Positions 9,477 to 17,086 of a stretch of 36,416 nt of DNA are shown here, piece by piece. Numbering within the stretch: the first letter of the stretch is position 1; each line of letters begins with the position of its first letter. The DNA is from an uncultured Alphaproteobacteria bacterium (lineage in GTDB: Bacteria; Pseudomonadota; Alphaproteobacteria; HIMB59), in the NCBI GenBank assembly GCA_902610415.1, contig CACLVL010000009.1, forward strand, positions 1 through 36,416. Reading direction: 5' to 3'. A program made the position numbers and the translations under genes. A model generated the notes under the pieces. That model was not told the origin of the DNA. It did no database searches and worked only from the letters and a program-made list of their open reading frames with translations.

Positions 9477-10177
9477 TAGCTTACTAACTTTCTAAATTTT
9501 TCATCTAGGGATTTACCAATTTTTTTCTTAAGCTGTGATGGAGTTCCCTCAAAGACTTTTTGTCCATCATTAATAATAAGACACTTATTACAAACCTCCG
9601 GTACCTCATCAAGAATGTGTGTAGAAATTATAATTGCTTTTGTTTTAGATAATTTTTTAATTAATTTTCTTACTTCAAATTTTTGAAGGGGATCCAATCC
9701 ATCAGTTGGCTCATCTAAGATCAGTAATTTGGGATTATGAATAAGAGCCTGTGCTATTCCAACACGTCTTTTAAAACCTTTTGATAATGTTTCAATGGGA
9801 ACATCTTTTACTTCCTCTAATTGCAGATCATTAATTACTTTTTTGATTGCTGCTTTTGAGTTTTTTATATTTCTTACTTGGCAAACATAGTCTAGGTAAA
9901 GATATGGCGAAAAGTCCAAATAAAGAGGAACACCTTCAGGTAAGTAGCCAATCATTGACTTTGTGTAAATGGGATCTATTTCTATGTCTTTGTTGTTTAT
10001 GATAACGTTTCCACTATCAGATTTAAGATATCCAGTTATTACCCTCATAGAAGTTGTTTTACCAGCACCATTAGGTCCAAGGAACCCCATCACATCACCA
10101 ACATTGACCTCAAAAGAGAGTTTATTTATGGCAGTAAAATCGCCAAAATTTTTTGAAATATCAATTACGCTTAACAT
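9476..10177 (-). CDS. ABC transporter ATP-binding protein, GldA-like
   Basis: A single ABC ATPase domain of 233 residues. The Walker A motif is GPNGAGKTT (about 34-42), the signature is LSKGFKRRVGIAQAL, a conserved variant in this subfamily, and Walker B is LLILDEPTDGLDP, followed by the switch His in STHILDE. The IGYLPEGVPLY region also fits the GldA/ABC-2 exporter group. It is first in the four-gene minus-strand operon. No good Shine-Dalgarno sequence is seen before the ATG. The space upstream holds a striking palindrome (10215-10234). Confidence 0.9.
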   Translation of the reverse strand: MLSVIDISKNFGDFTAINKLSFEVNVGDVMGFLGPNGAGKTTSMRVITGYLKSDSGNVIINNKDIEIDPIYTKSMIGYLPEGVPLYLDFSPYLYLDYVCQVRNIKNSKAAIKKVINDLQLEEVKDVPIETLSKGFKRRVGIAQALIHNPKLLILDEPTDGLDPLQKFEVRKLIKKLSKTKAIIISTHILDEVPEVCNKCLIINDGQKVFEGTPSQLKKKIGKSLDEKFRKLVS

Positions 10178-10214
10178 TTTTTCATATTATTTAGTTTAAA
10201 ATCTTAATAATTCA

Positions 10215-10234
10215 AGATGTTAAATTTAACATCT
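10215..10234. repeat. Perfect 20-bp palindrome between the alcohol dehydrogenase and the Gld-like operon
   Basis: Bases 10215-10234 read the same on both strands, ten pairs per arm with no mismatch. A further copy of AGATG at 10241-10245 can pair with the CATCT at 10230-10234. It lies 18 bases past the end of the dehydrogenase gene and 38 bases before the Gld-like ATPase start, both on the minus strand. As RNA it could fold as an 8-bp stem with a 4-base loop, but no clean U-tract follows. It is either a weak terminator or a dimeric-regulator operator. Confidence 0.6.
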
Positions 10235-10251
10235 CTTATCAGATGAAGTTT

Positions 10252-11415
10252 TTACCATGCAGACCTATAAATATCAAAAGCATCTTTTTCAGATATTTCT
10301 CTCGGATTATTGATTAGTAATCGAGTTTGTTTCATAGCATCGCTTGCCATTGTTTCGCATGCAGTTTCAGGTATGTTGAGATCTCTTAGTCTTTGTTCTA
10401 GACCTAATTCGCTTGACAGATCTGACAACTTTTCAATGAATTTTGAAGAAATATCTTGAGTGCTTGTGCTTGTATCAATATCTGGGAAAACAATAGGTGC
10501 TATTTCACTATACAGTTTTGATGCGTTTTGATCAGATATATTAAATCTTAGCACATATGGCAGGACAAGTGCATTGGAAAGACCATGAGGTACATGATAA
10601 GTACCTCCAATGGGATATGCTAAAGCATGAACGCCCGCAACTGGAGAGTTTCCAAATGAGACACCTGCTAACATAGAGCCAACAAGCATATTTGATCTTG
10701 CTTCAATATCCTTACCGTTAATAACAGCTTGTCTGATAGAGCCGCCTAAAAGCTTCAATGCTTCCTTTGCAAGCGTTTTAGAGATCAAATTATTATTAAC
10801 ACTTTTTGAAGCATAAGACTCTATCGCGTGGACCATTGCATCAATACCAGTAGCAGCGGTAATGTGAGGGGGAAGACCTAATGTTAGTATTGGATCAAGA
10901 ATTGCAAGGTCTGGAAGTATGATAGGAGAGGAAACTCCTTTTTTCTCTAAATCTTCTTGTGTGATTATAGAAATTGGGGTTACTTCAGAACCAGTGCCGG
11001 AAGTTGTTGGGTAAAGAGCAAGAGGTAGCCTAGGTCCTTTAGCATTAGCTACTCCCCAAGCTTCATGAATATTTTCGTTAGAGCCAATCAAAAGTGCAGT
11101 TAATTTTGATACGTCCATTGATGATCCCCCACCAAATCCAATTACACCTGTTGCATCAAAATCTCTTCCTTGTTGTACACAATCCATAAGTGTTTTTATA
11201 GATGGGTCAGCTTCAACATTATCAAAAATTATAATTTCAGAGTATTTTTGAAGCTCAGTAACTGTTTTTTCGTGTAAGTCAATTTTTACTAAACCCGGAT
11301 CAGTTACAAAAAGTATTTTTTTTCCAAGTTTCTTAGACACTTCCTCTGCTGTGCTCACTGAATAGTCACTTCCAAATCTTATTCCAGGAGTAGTGTTGAA
11401 TTGAAACGCTTTCAC
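10252..11415 (-). CDS. Iron-containing (type III) alcohol dehydrogenase
   Basis: A full-length 387-residue Fe-ADH with a GTG start; the MKAFQFNTTPGIRFG opening matches the family N-terminus. GFGGGSSMDVSK (about 93-104) is the NAD-binding loop and TTSGTGSEVTP the family signature. Metal ligands appear as Asp192 and His196 (GIDAMVHAIESY), His263 (VAGVHAL) and His277 (YHVPHG). Members reduce aldehydes or oxidise alcohols, including hydroxy acids, with NAD(P). It is a stand-alone minus-strand gene and has no Shine-Dalgarno sequence that I can see. The substrate cannot be told from sequence. Confidence 0.9.
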   Translation of the reverse strand: MKAFQFNTTPGIRFGSDYSVSTAEEVSKKLGKKILFVTDPGLVKIDLHEKTVTELQKYSEIIIFDNVEADPSIKTLMDCVQQGRDFDATGVIGFGGGSSMDVSKLTALLIGSNENIHEAWGVANAKGPRLPLALYPTTSGTGSEVTPISIITQEDLEKKGVSSPIILPDLAILDPILTLGLPPHITAATGIDAMVHAIESYASKSVNNNLISKTLAKEALKLLGGSIRQAVINGKDIEARSNMLVGSMLAGVSFGNSPVAGVHALAYPIGGTYHVPHGLSNALVLPYVLRFNISDQNASKLYSEIAPIVFPDIDTSTSTQDISSKFIEKLSDLSSELGLEQRLRDLNIPETACETMASDAMKQTRLLINNPREISEKDAFDIYRSAW

Positions 11416-11448
11416 GCTAGCAATATAGATGATATGGAGTTTATTTCC

Positions 11449-11476
11449 TATATAAATTTATAAAGTCTATTGTAAA
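11449..11476 (-). promoter_or_regulatory. Possible sigma-70-like promoter for the iron alcohol dehydrogenase
   Basis: Reading the minus strand, TTTACA (11476-11471) and TATATA (11454-11449) are separated by 16 bases. Transcription would then start about 25-30 bases upstream of the GTG at 11415. In AT-rich DNA such boxes occur by chance, so this is only a candidate. The remainder of the 129-bp gap (11416-11544) shows no further clear structure except the -10-like box discussed for the ParA-like gene. Confidence 0.3.
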
Positions 11477-11544
11477 TACCTATCAACCCACAACTTTTTT
11501 TTAATAAGGCTTTCCTCAGAGGTTTTTAATTTTATACTTAAATT

Positions 11545-12183
11545 GTGTCTAAGGTTATTACCATCGCTCAACAAAAAGGAGGCTCCGGAAAAACCACTAT
11601 AGCTGCAAATTTAGCTGCTGTTTATTCTCTAAAAAATAATTTATCTACCACATTACTCGACACAGACCCTCAAGGTAGTTTAGGTAAGTGGTTTCTTACC
11701 AGAAATGAAAAGCTTAAAAATAAAAATACGATTCAGTTTAAAACAGCAAGCCTTTGGGGCGCCCAGTATGAGGCTAAATCATTAAAAGAAAAATCTGATT
11801 TAGTAATAATTGATACTCCTCCTAAAATTGATGCTGATGGAAGACCAGCAATTGAAATAGCTGACCTTGTTATTATACCAATATCTCCCTCTCAAGTAGA
11901 TTTTTGGGCCACAGAGTCCATAATTGAATTAGCAAAGAGAGAAAAAAGAGAGATCTTAATTCTTATTAATAGAGCAAATGCTAAATCTAAACTTATTCAA
12001 GAAGCGCATAAATTTGTCAATAAAATGAATGTTAAAAAAGCAAAGACGATTTTGGGTAATAGACAAATTTTTGTATCATCTATGGGATTAGGGTTAACAG
12101 TGGTAGAAAAACAAAGAACTGGAAAAGGGTGTTTAGAAATGTTGGCTCTAGCGAGAGAGATACAGTCATTTTTGAAATTTTAA
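11545..12183 (+). CDS. Orphan ParA/MinD-type ATPase
   Basis: A 212-residue deviant-Walker ATPase with a GTG start. The Walker A motif KGGSGKTT (from Lys11) carries the signature lysine of the ParA superfamily, followed by LLDTDPQGSL and VIIDTPPKID (Walker B). It is short and lacks the N-terminal DNA-binding helix of plasmid ParA, and no ParB gene is adjacent. Such orphan ParA proteins position cargo such as chemoreceptor clusters or granules; here the partner may be the following small acidic protein. No Shine-Dalgarno sequence precedes the GTG. A TATACT box ends only seven bases upstream of the start, which would fit a leaderless mRNA. Confidence 0.88.
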   Translation: MSKVITIAQQKGGSGKTTIAANLAAVYSLKNNLSTTLLDTDPQGSLGKWFLTRNEKLKNKNTIQFKTASLWGAQYEAKSLKEKSDLVIIDTPPKIDADGRPAIEIADLVIIPISPSQVDFWATESIIELAKREKREILILINRANAKSKLIQEAHKFVNKMNVKKAKTILGNRQIFVSSMGLGLTVVEKQRTGKGCLEMLALAREIQSFLKF

Positions 12184-12198
12184 ATTTTAATTAATTAT

Positions 12199-12648
12199 AT
12201 GAATGAAGAAATAGATAACGGACAACTACATGACATATGTTCAAGATTATTGAAAGGTTTCATTAATTGGATTGAAATAAATGATAGTAAAGAAAAAGCA
12301 TCAATTCTCGATAATGCATTTCAATTTAAAACATCTATCCTAGAACAAGATAAATCAACACTTCAAAAAAAATACTTTATATCACCACAGAATTTATCAA
12401 AAAAAGAAGCAAGTGCTCTCTTGCTCCAGTGGAAAGATACTTTTTCCACATTAGTTAATTCAAATGTAGATAGATTATCAAAGGACTCTTTTAAGATTTG
12501 GTTTTTAAGTTTAGCATCATATTCGATTCCAGAATTAGAAAAGGATGCAAATGAACTATGGTCAAAACTTTTAGAGGGTGTTGAATATTGTAATAAATTT
12601 TCCATTAAAGATGTTCCATATCCACTCAACACTATTTCAAAGAACTAA
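12199..12648 (+). CDS. Hypothetical protein downstream of ParA-like ATPase
   Basis: A 149-residue soluble, mostly helical protein that I do not recognise. It has no signal peptide or membrane segment, several charged helices, and a short C-terminal stretch ending in PLNTISKN. It starts 15 bases after the ParA-like stop on the same strand, so the two are probably co-transcribed, and it may be the ATPase's partner or cargo adaptor. That role is inference from position only. Confidence 0.65.
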   Translation: MNEEIDNGQLHDICSRLLKGFINWIEINDSKEKASILDNAFQFKTSILEQDKSTLQKKYFISPQNLSKKEASALLLQWKDTFSTLVNSNVDRLSKDSFKIWFLSLASYSIPELEKDANELWSKLLEGVEYCNKFSIKDVPYPLNTISKN

Positions 12649-12652
12649 ATCA

Positions 12653-13255
12653 ATGTTAAAATCCATTATGTTTAAGACATTATTCACGGTTAGCATGTTT
12701 TTTTGTTTGAATGCACAATCAAATGAGCTTTTTGGTTATAAGCTTTATGAGGACATTCTAAAATATGAAAATGACGGTAGTATTAAATTAAAGAGAGGTA
12801 ATATTGAGAGCATCTCTATCAACGAGGGTAACGTCTTAATAGCAAATAAATATCTTAATGAATACACATTAAAATCAACAAAAACAGGAAATATTTATGA
12901 AATTCATGGATCAAATAATCTATTGCAATTAAGTCCTGTTGAGTGCCTTGGCATCCAAGATAGTTTTATTAATTCATTTCAAAAGAAAAACATTGAATCA
13001 TTTCGAACAGAAGTAAGACAATTTCCAAATAAACTTAAAAGTAAAACAACTTGGGAAATTTATCTTAGCAATAGATCTAACAATAGTGAGTTAATTTTTT
13101 CGGTTACTTGTGACTATAGCTTCAATAATAGGAGAATGGATATAATTTTAAGTGATGGCAATTATTTAAGTGATGAAAATTCAAAGTATGAAAATTTACT
13201 TGATGAAAATAAAGAAAATATTTCTAAAGAAGAAATTGATACTAGTGGAATTTAG
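12653..13255 (+). CDS. Hypothetical exported protein
   Basis: I take the ATG at 12653, four bases after the previous stop. It gives a 200-residue protein with a classical signal peptide (MLKSIMFKTLFTVSMFFCLNAQS), cleaved probably near residue 21-23; the frame is open further upstream, to 12578, but that extension lies inside the previous gene. The mature part is acidic with two Cys (ECLGIQ and VTCDYS) that could form a disulfide, and it ends in a Glu/Asn/Lys-rich tail. No family is recognised. Its last 14 bases overlap the convergent small gene on the other strand. Confidence 0.6.
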   Translation: MLKSIMFKTLFTVSMFFCLNAQSNELFGYKLYEDILKYENDGSIKLKRGNIESISINEGNVLIANKYLNEYTLKSTKTGNIYEIHGSNNLLQLSPVECLGIQDSFINSFQKKNIESFRTEVRQFPNKLKSKTTWEIYLSNRSNNSELIFSVTCDYSFNNRRMDIILSDGNYLSDENSKYENLLDENKENISKEEIDTSGI

Positions 13256-13469
13256 TAACTAGAGATAACATATTGATAATTATATAAGACTTTATGTCAG
13301 ATTTTAGTTGATCATAAGTCTCAGGTAATTTATCACTAAGTTGGAATGCAAAGTCTATAATTTCATAAGCTTCCTCTTTCCTCATATAAATCTCATTACA
13401 TAAATCAATTGCTAGTTTTTCTCTTACTAAAATTAAGGCTGCAAAAGATCTTTTTTGATCTCTTAACAT
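13242..13469 (-). CDS. Small hypothetical protein
   Basis: A 75-residue helical protein that begins MLRDQKRSFAALILVREKL. It contains YMRKEEAYEIIDFAFQLSDKLPETYDQ, a pattern of alternating charged and hydrophobic residues suggesting a helical bundle. It starts one base after the preceding minus-strand gene ends, so it is probably the last gene of that operon. I do not recognise a family. The overlap with the convergent gene at its 3' end lowers confidence slightly. Confidence 0.5.
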   Translation of the reverse strand: MLRDQKRSFAALILVREKLAIDLCNEIYMRKEEAYEIIDFAFQLSDKLPETYDQLKSDIKSYIIINMLSLVTKFH

Positions 13470-13470
13470 A

Positions 13471-13971
13471 TTAGTCTTTTTTTGTAGGCTTCTTAAGTTT
13501 CATCCCAGTCCCGCCAAGCTGCATACCACCAGAACCTTTACATAAACTTTTCTTTTCTTTGTCACACTTTTCTATCTTCTTCTCTTTTTTTTCTTCTTTT
13601 TTGGCAACCTCTTTTTCTTCTTTCTTTTCATTAGATTTTTCTGTTTGTTTTACAATTTTAGCATCTGAGGAAGGCTCGACATTTTGAACTGTGTTGACAG
13701 ATCCAACCTGAATATTGGAAAGCATTTCTATTATTTGATCTTGTTTTGATTGTTTATCACTCTGTTTTGCTTTCCAAGATTTTGGTAGTTTTAAATCTAT
13801 ACAACTCTCAGAACCACAAAAAAGGACATCCCCAGTTTCATTATCAAATAAAAAACCCCCACAATTTTCAACACCTTTTTGAGTGCAATTCGGTATGTGC
13901 ATCTCATACTCGGCATTCAAATTCAACGATAATAATGGCAAACTTAAAAGAAGTGCAAAAATATATTTCAT
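13471..13971 (-). CDS. Hypothetical exported protein with Lys/Glu-rich domain
   Basis: The start at 13971 gives a clean signal peptide (MKYIFALLLSLPLLSLNLNA) and a 166-residue precursor; an alternative ATG at 14022 would add 17 basic residues and overlap the transferase gene. After cleavage comes a short cysteine-containing module (PNCTQKG, NCGGFLF, LFCGSESC). A low-complexity Lys/Glu segment of about 50 residues follows, and a glycine-rich C-terminus ends the protein. The Cys-rich module resembles small proteins found in other alphaproteobacteria, but I cannot name it. It lies last but one in the minus arm of the carboxylase locus. Confidence 0.6.
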   Translation of the reverse strand: MKYIFALLLSLPLLSLNLNAEYEMHIPNCTQKGVENCGGFLFDNETGDVLFCGSESCIDLKLPKSWKAKQSDKQSKQDQIIEMLSNIQVGSVNTVQNVEPSSDAKIVKQTEKSNEKKEEKEVAKKEEKKEKKIEKCDKEKKSLCKGSGGMQLGGTGMKLKKPTKKD

Positions 13972-14014
13972 TAATTTATAATGTATCATTTGTAGAAAAA
14001 ATTTTCTAAATCTT

Positions 14015-14629
14015 TTATTCATATTTAAAACTCACACCAGGTAATGTTGATTTCATAAAATCATTCTTGGTAATATTTTCTAACCATTTTTTTAATTTAA
14101 TATTATTTTCTCCCCAAGTATCAGTAAATCTAAAAGATGTGTAGTCTAATGCACATGCAACTGATATTTGATCAATTGTTAAATTGTCAGTTACGAACTC
14201 ATCATATTTTCCTTCAATCCAATCTATGGATCTTAAAATTTTTTTCTCATATCGCTCTATAGATATTTGTCTTTGCTCTAATTCTGGTATAGCTGACATT
14301 TCTATATAACGATTAACCGCATTTTCCATAATTCCATTTGAAACACTTATCATTGTCATACTCTCCCAATATCGATTTTTTGGATATATAGAGTCTTTTT
14401 TTGAAATACTATCAAAGTACAAACAAATATTATCACTGTCTGTGATCGCTTTACCACCAACTATTAAAGTAGGAACTTGTCTTAATGGATTAAATTCATC
14501 TAGAAATCTTGATTTATAAATATTTATCTTTTCTTCTTTATGAGCTACGTCTAATACAAGAGCAGATACTTTACATTTTCTTCCAAAAGGAGAAGTAGGC
14601 CCATTATATAGTAGTGGTATGTCTGACAT
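14015..14629 (-). CDS. Glutathione S-transferase family protein
   Basis: A 204-residue GST. The N-terminal thioredoxin fold (about 1-80) has the family segments PLLYNGPTSPFGRKCKVSAL with a likely catalytic Ser13, then the cis-Pro in RQVPTLIVGG and the glutathione-binding ITDSDNICLYF. The remainder is the helical domain with the N-capping-box region (LTIDQISVACALDYTSFRF). It ends in VSFKYE. It directly abuts the biotinyl-carrier gene upstream. Whether it contributes to the carboxylase pathway or only shares the transcript is unknown. Confidence 0.85.
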   Translation of the reverse strand: MSDIPLLYNGPTSPFGRKCKVSALVLDVAHKEEKINIYKSRFLDEFNPLRQVPTLIVGGKAITDSDNICLYFDSISKKDSIYPKNRYWESMTMISVSNGIMENAVNRYIEMSAIPELEQRQISIERYEKKILRSIDWIEGKYDEFVTDNLTIDQISVACALDYTSFRFTDTWGENNIKLKKWLENITKNDFMKSTLPGVSFKYE

Positions 14630-14848
14630 TTAATCTATGACAATAGCAACAGTACCAGGGCTTACACCCTCTTGATCATTCTTAATGTTAACTTGAGTTA
14701 TTGTCCCACTAACTGGTGCGTTATGATTGACCTCTGATTTCATAACTTCCATAATAAACAATATATCGCCTTCATTTACTTCATCATCGACTTCAACTAA
14801 AACTTTCCATATGTTACCAGGCACTGACGTTAAAACTTCCGTAGACAT
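14630..14848 (-). CDS. Stand-alone biotinyl (biotin carboxyl carrier) domain protein
   Basis: At 72 residues this is just a biotinyl/lipoyl domain. The modified lysine is Lys37 in the hairpin EVMKSEV, a variant of the usual AMKM. The flanking EGDILFIMEV and HNAPVSGTI strands and the final GVSPGTVAIVID fit the fold. It would carry carboxybiotin between the biotin carboxylase encoded at 20972-22474 and the KipI/KipA-like carboxyltransferase encoded just upstream. It lacks the Ala/Pro-rich N-terminal region of AccB of acetyl-CoA carboxylase, so it is a dedicated carrier. Confidence 0.88.
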   Translation of the reverse strand: MSTEVLTSVPGNIWKVLVEVDDEVNEGDILFIMEVMKSEVNHNAPVSGTITQVNIKNDQEGVSPGTVAIVID

Positions 14849-14849
14849 A

Positions 14850-15818
14850 TTATAAAATACTTCCCATTGAGCAAATGGAGGTTTGCTCAGATCTCATCTC
14901 CTGCGCCTCTTGCACACTAATTTCTATAAACTTAAATTTTTCATTTGGTTTTGCTTGTCCTAATTTCCAAAAAGAGGCCGATGGAACAGTAAAAGGTACA
15001 ATAAATCCACCCATACTGGGCCCATCATTTACAAGTATTATCGGTGTTTGACCTGCTAAATTAATACCACCAATTGGGTAGCCCTGATCGATGATATTTG
15101 AGGGTTCATAGCCATGTTCAGGTGATTTATTTGTAGCCTTTTCAGTAAAAGTTAAAGTGGGTCCGTCCAACCTAAATCCAGTGCGATCACTTCTTGCTTG
15201 AAGTTTCCACTCTGCATTTAAAAAAGTGTCATAACCTTCGTCGTCAAGCCAATCATCATTTGGTCCTCTTACAACCTCAATTTCCCAAATACCACTATTG
15301 CTAATATCTGGAATTGACTCAGTTCTAATTTTTCTGCCGATCTTCCCATTTGATTGACCTAAAGGAACTCTTTGACCGTCTTTCAAAGCATGACCTTCAA
15401 TACCACCAACACCTGCTTTGTGAAAAGTTGATTGAGAGTTCAGCCATTTTTCCGACTCAATGCCTCCAGCAAAAGACACGTAAGATCTTGCTCCAGATAC
15501 TGTAAAACCCATTTCAAGAGTTTGTCCAGATTTTACTAAAACACTCTCCCACATAGGAATTGAATTACCATTTATTTTGGGTTGCATATCTGCACCACAA
15601 ACCGCAATCACGTGATCTTTTTCAAATTTTAAAGTTGGACCAGTGTACTGACACTCAAGCGCTGCGAAACTCTCCTCATTACCTACTAGTAAATTGGCAA
15701 GTCGAAAAGACCAACTATCCATTGGCCCTGAAGGAGGAAATCCTTGGTTAAGATATCCAACTCTACCAGGATAATCCTGCACAGATGTTTCTAGTCCTTG
15801 TTTAATAACTTCAAACAT
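14850..15818 (-). CDS. KipA/PxpC-like carboxyltransferase-domain protein, urea-carboxylase type
   Basis: A 322-residue protein of the KipA/PxpC family. It opens with VIKQGLETSVQDYPGRVGYL and has PPSGPMDSWSFRLANLLVGN, ALECQYTGP and YVSFAGGIE in the expected order. The C-terminal half has SDRTGFRLDGP and NDGPSMGGFIVPFTVPSASFWKLGQ, which resembles the carboxyltransferase half of urea carboxylase more than E. coli PxpC. With the adjacent KipI-like subunit it should build the active site that passes CO2 from carboxybiotin to a substrate nitrogen. It abuts KipI exactly and lies one base from the carrier protein gene. Confidence 0.87.
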   Translation of the reverse strand: MFEVIKQGLETSVQDYPGRVGYLNQGFPPSGPMDSWSFRLANLLVGNEESFAALECQYTGPTLKFEKDHVIAVCGADMQPKINGNSIPMWESVLVKSGQTLEMGFTVSGARSYVSFAGGIESEKWLNSQSTFHKAGVGGIEGHALKDGQRVPLGQSNGKIGRKIRTESIPDISNSGIWEIEVVRGPNDDWLDDEGYDTFLNAEWKLQARSDRTGFRLDGPTLTFTEKATNKSPEHGYEPSNIIDQGYPIGGINLAGQTPIILVNDGPSMGGFIVPFTVPSASFWKLGQAKPNEKFKFIEISVQEAQEMRSEQTSICSMGSIL

Positions 15819-17081
15819 TTAAAGTTTTTTATTGTAATCAATCTTGGACAACCAGTTTTTGTATTTTTTTATAGAAAACTTATGCTCTTCAATTAAATCA
15901 TATCGATATGATTTATCTTCGACCTTTTTTTCAATCATTTCAAATTCATCATAATCACATGGTACAAATTTAATTCTATCCCCTGGCCTAAATAGACAAA
16001 TACTATCCTTGAAAACATCAAAATTCTTATCTGGATCCCAAATGGGTACAGGAGTCCTCCCAAAAATTTGATAACCTCCAGGTAGCCTATCAGGATAAAT
16101 AGCTGTGGATGATCCCCCCATACCCACAGTTCCTTTTGGTGTCCATGTTCTAGGTGGGTTATACTTTGGAGCGGTTAATTTACACCTAGGGTCAAGCGGC
16201 ATTGTAAATGGTAAACCAGGCCAAAAACCAAGCGAAGCTACCCAATACTCAGTTCCAGAGTGAACTCTCACAAAATGATTTACATCATCTAATTGATTTA
16301 ATTCTGTAATGAACTCAGGATCTGGCTTTTTCATTGTGATTTTAGATATATAGTCTTCAATTGCTTCTTTTGTCCATTTGTCAAGATAGACAGTCGGGAA
16401 ATGAAAAAGTCTGCTATTTACGACAGTATCATCATTATCTTTCATATCTTTAAGCAATGATTTCAATTCATTAATTAAATCTTGATAGCCGATATCATCT
16501 GGATTGTAGTGAACTATCATTGAGGCAAAACATGGGAGTGTTTCGTAAACTCCCTTAATATTTGCTGTCTTGATTAAGTTTGATAGCCCCTGCGCTTTAA
16601 AGTTCAATTCTAAATTCATCACATTACCAAATTCTATTAATAAATACTTATCACCACCTGGTAAAAACTTTGGCTCAGGGTAAATCCCTTGAAATATCTC
16701 TAAGGTTTTCTCTTTTGTTACATTTGAGTCCAAATTTGGATAAGAGCCGTCTTCGTTTATATGCTTTTTTACAGATAGTTTACTTACATTTAATTTAGGT
16801 TGGGAAATATTATGAGGATACATATTTTTAAAACTAGCATAATCATCGACATCGAGTTGAGAGAATAAAATATCATCAAGCTTTTTTGATTTATCTTGAG
16901 ACAAATGACTCTCTAAGTTTTCAAATTTTGAAATCTCGTGATTTAAATAATTAAATTTAATATTATTGTTTTCTTGTTGCGAGGAACCTATTTTGTTTTT
17001 TTTTAATAACTCATCTTTAGGATTGGTTAAATCTATTTGCTGAAATAAATCTAAATCTGTATTTTTATATTCTTGAACCAT
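15819..17081 (-). CDS. KipI/PxpB-like carboxyltransferase-domain protein with long N-terminal extension
   Basis: The C-terminal ~285 residues are KipI/PxpB-like. They include LPGGDKYLLIEFGN, VHSGTEYWVASLGFWPGLPFTMPLDPR and KYNPPRTWTPKGTVGMGGSSTAIYP, then PGGYQIFGRTPVPIWD, all recognisable against the allophanate-hydrolase-subunit-1 family. The RVHSGTEY and PPRTWTP spellings match the urea-carboxylase-linked branch. The first ~130 residues are extra: polar, Lys/Asn/Ser-rich, without a recognisable fold, and in one uninterrupted frame with the rest. Typical PxpB is about 220 residues, whereas this is 420. It pairs with the KipA-like protein encoded next. The substrate is unknown. Confidence 0.85.
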   Translation of the reverse strand: MVQEYKNTDLDLFQQIDLTNPKDELLKKNKIGSSQQENNNIKFNYLNHEISKFENLESHLSQDKSKKLDDILFSQLDVDDYASFKNMYPHNISQPKLNVSKLSVKKHINEDGSYPNLDSNVTKEKTLEIFQGIYPEPKFLPGGDKYLLIEFGNVMNLELNFKAQGLSNLIKTANIKGVYETLPCFASMIVHYNPDDIGYQDLINELKSLLKDMKDNDDTVVNSRLFHFPTVYLDKWTKEAIEDYISKITMKKPDPEFITELNQLDDVNHFVRVHSGTEYWVASLGFWPGLPFTMPLDPRCKLTAPKYNPPRTWTPKGTVGMGGSSTAIYPDRLPGGYQIFGRTPVPIWDPDKNFDVFKDSICLFRPGDRIKFVPCDYDEFEMIEKKVEDKSYRYDLIEEHKFSIKKYKNWLSKIDYNKKL

Positions 17082-17086
17082 TGAAT

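Noticed and set aside
5917..10177. Evidence for gliding motility
   Set aside because: Gld-type ABC genes are widespread in non-gliding bacteria, and no other gliding genes occur here.
11416..11544. Small RNA or tRNA in the gap before the ParA-like gene
   Set aside because: No cloverleaf or stable stem is visible; CCTCAGAGG is too short to be a useful hairpin.
12578..12652. Upstream start for the exported protein
   Set aside because: This extension overlaps the preceding gene and would place 25 residues before a proper signal peptide.
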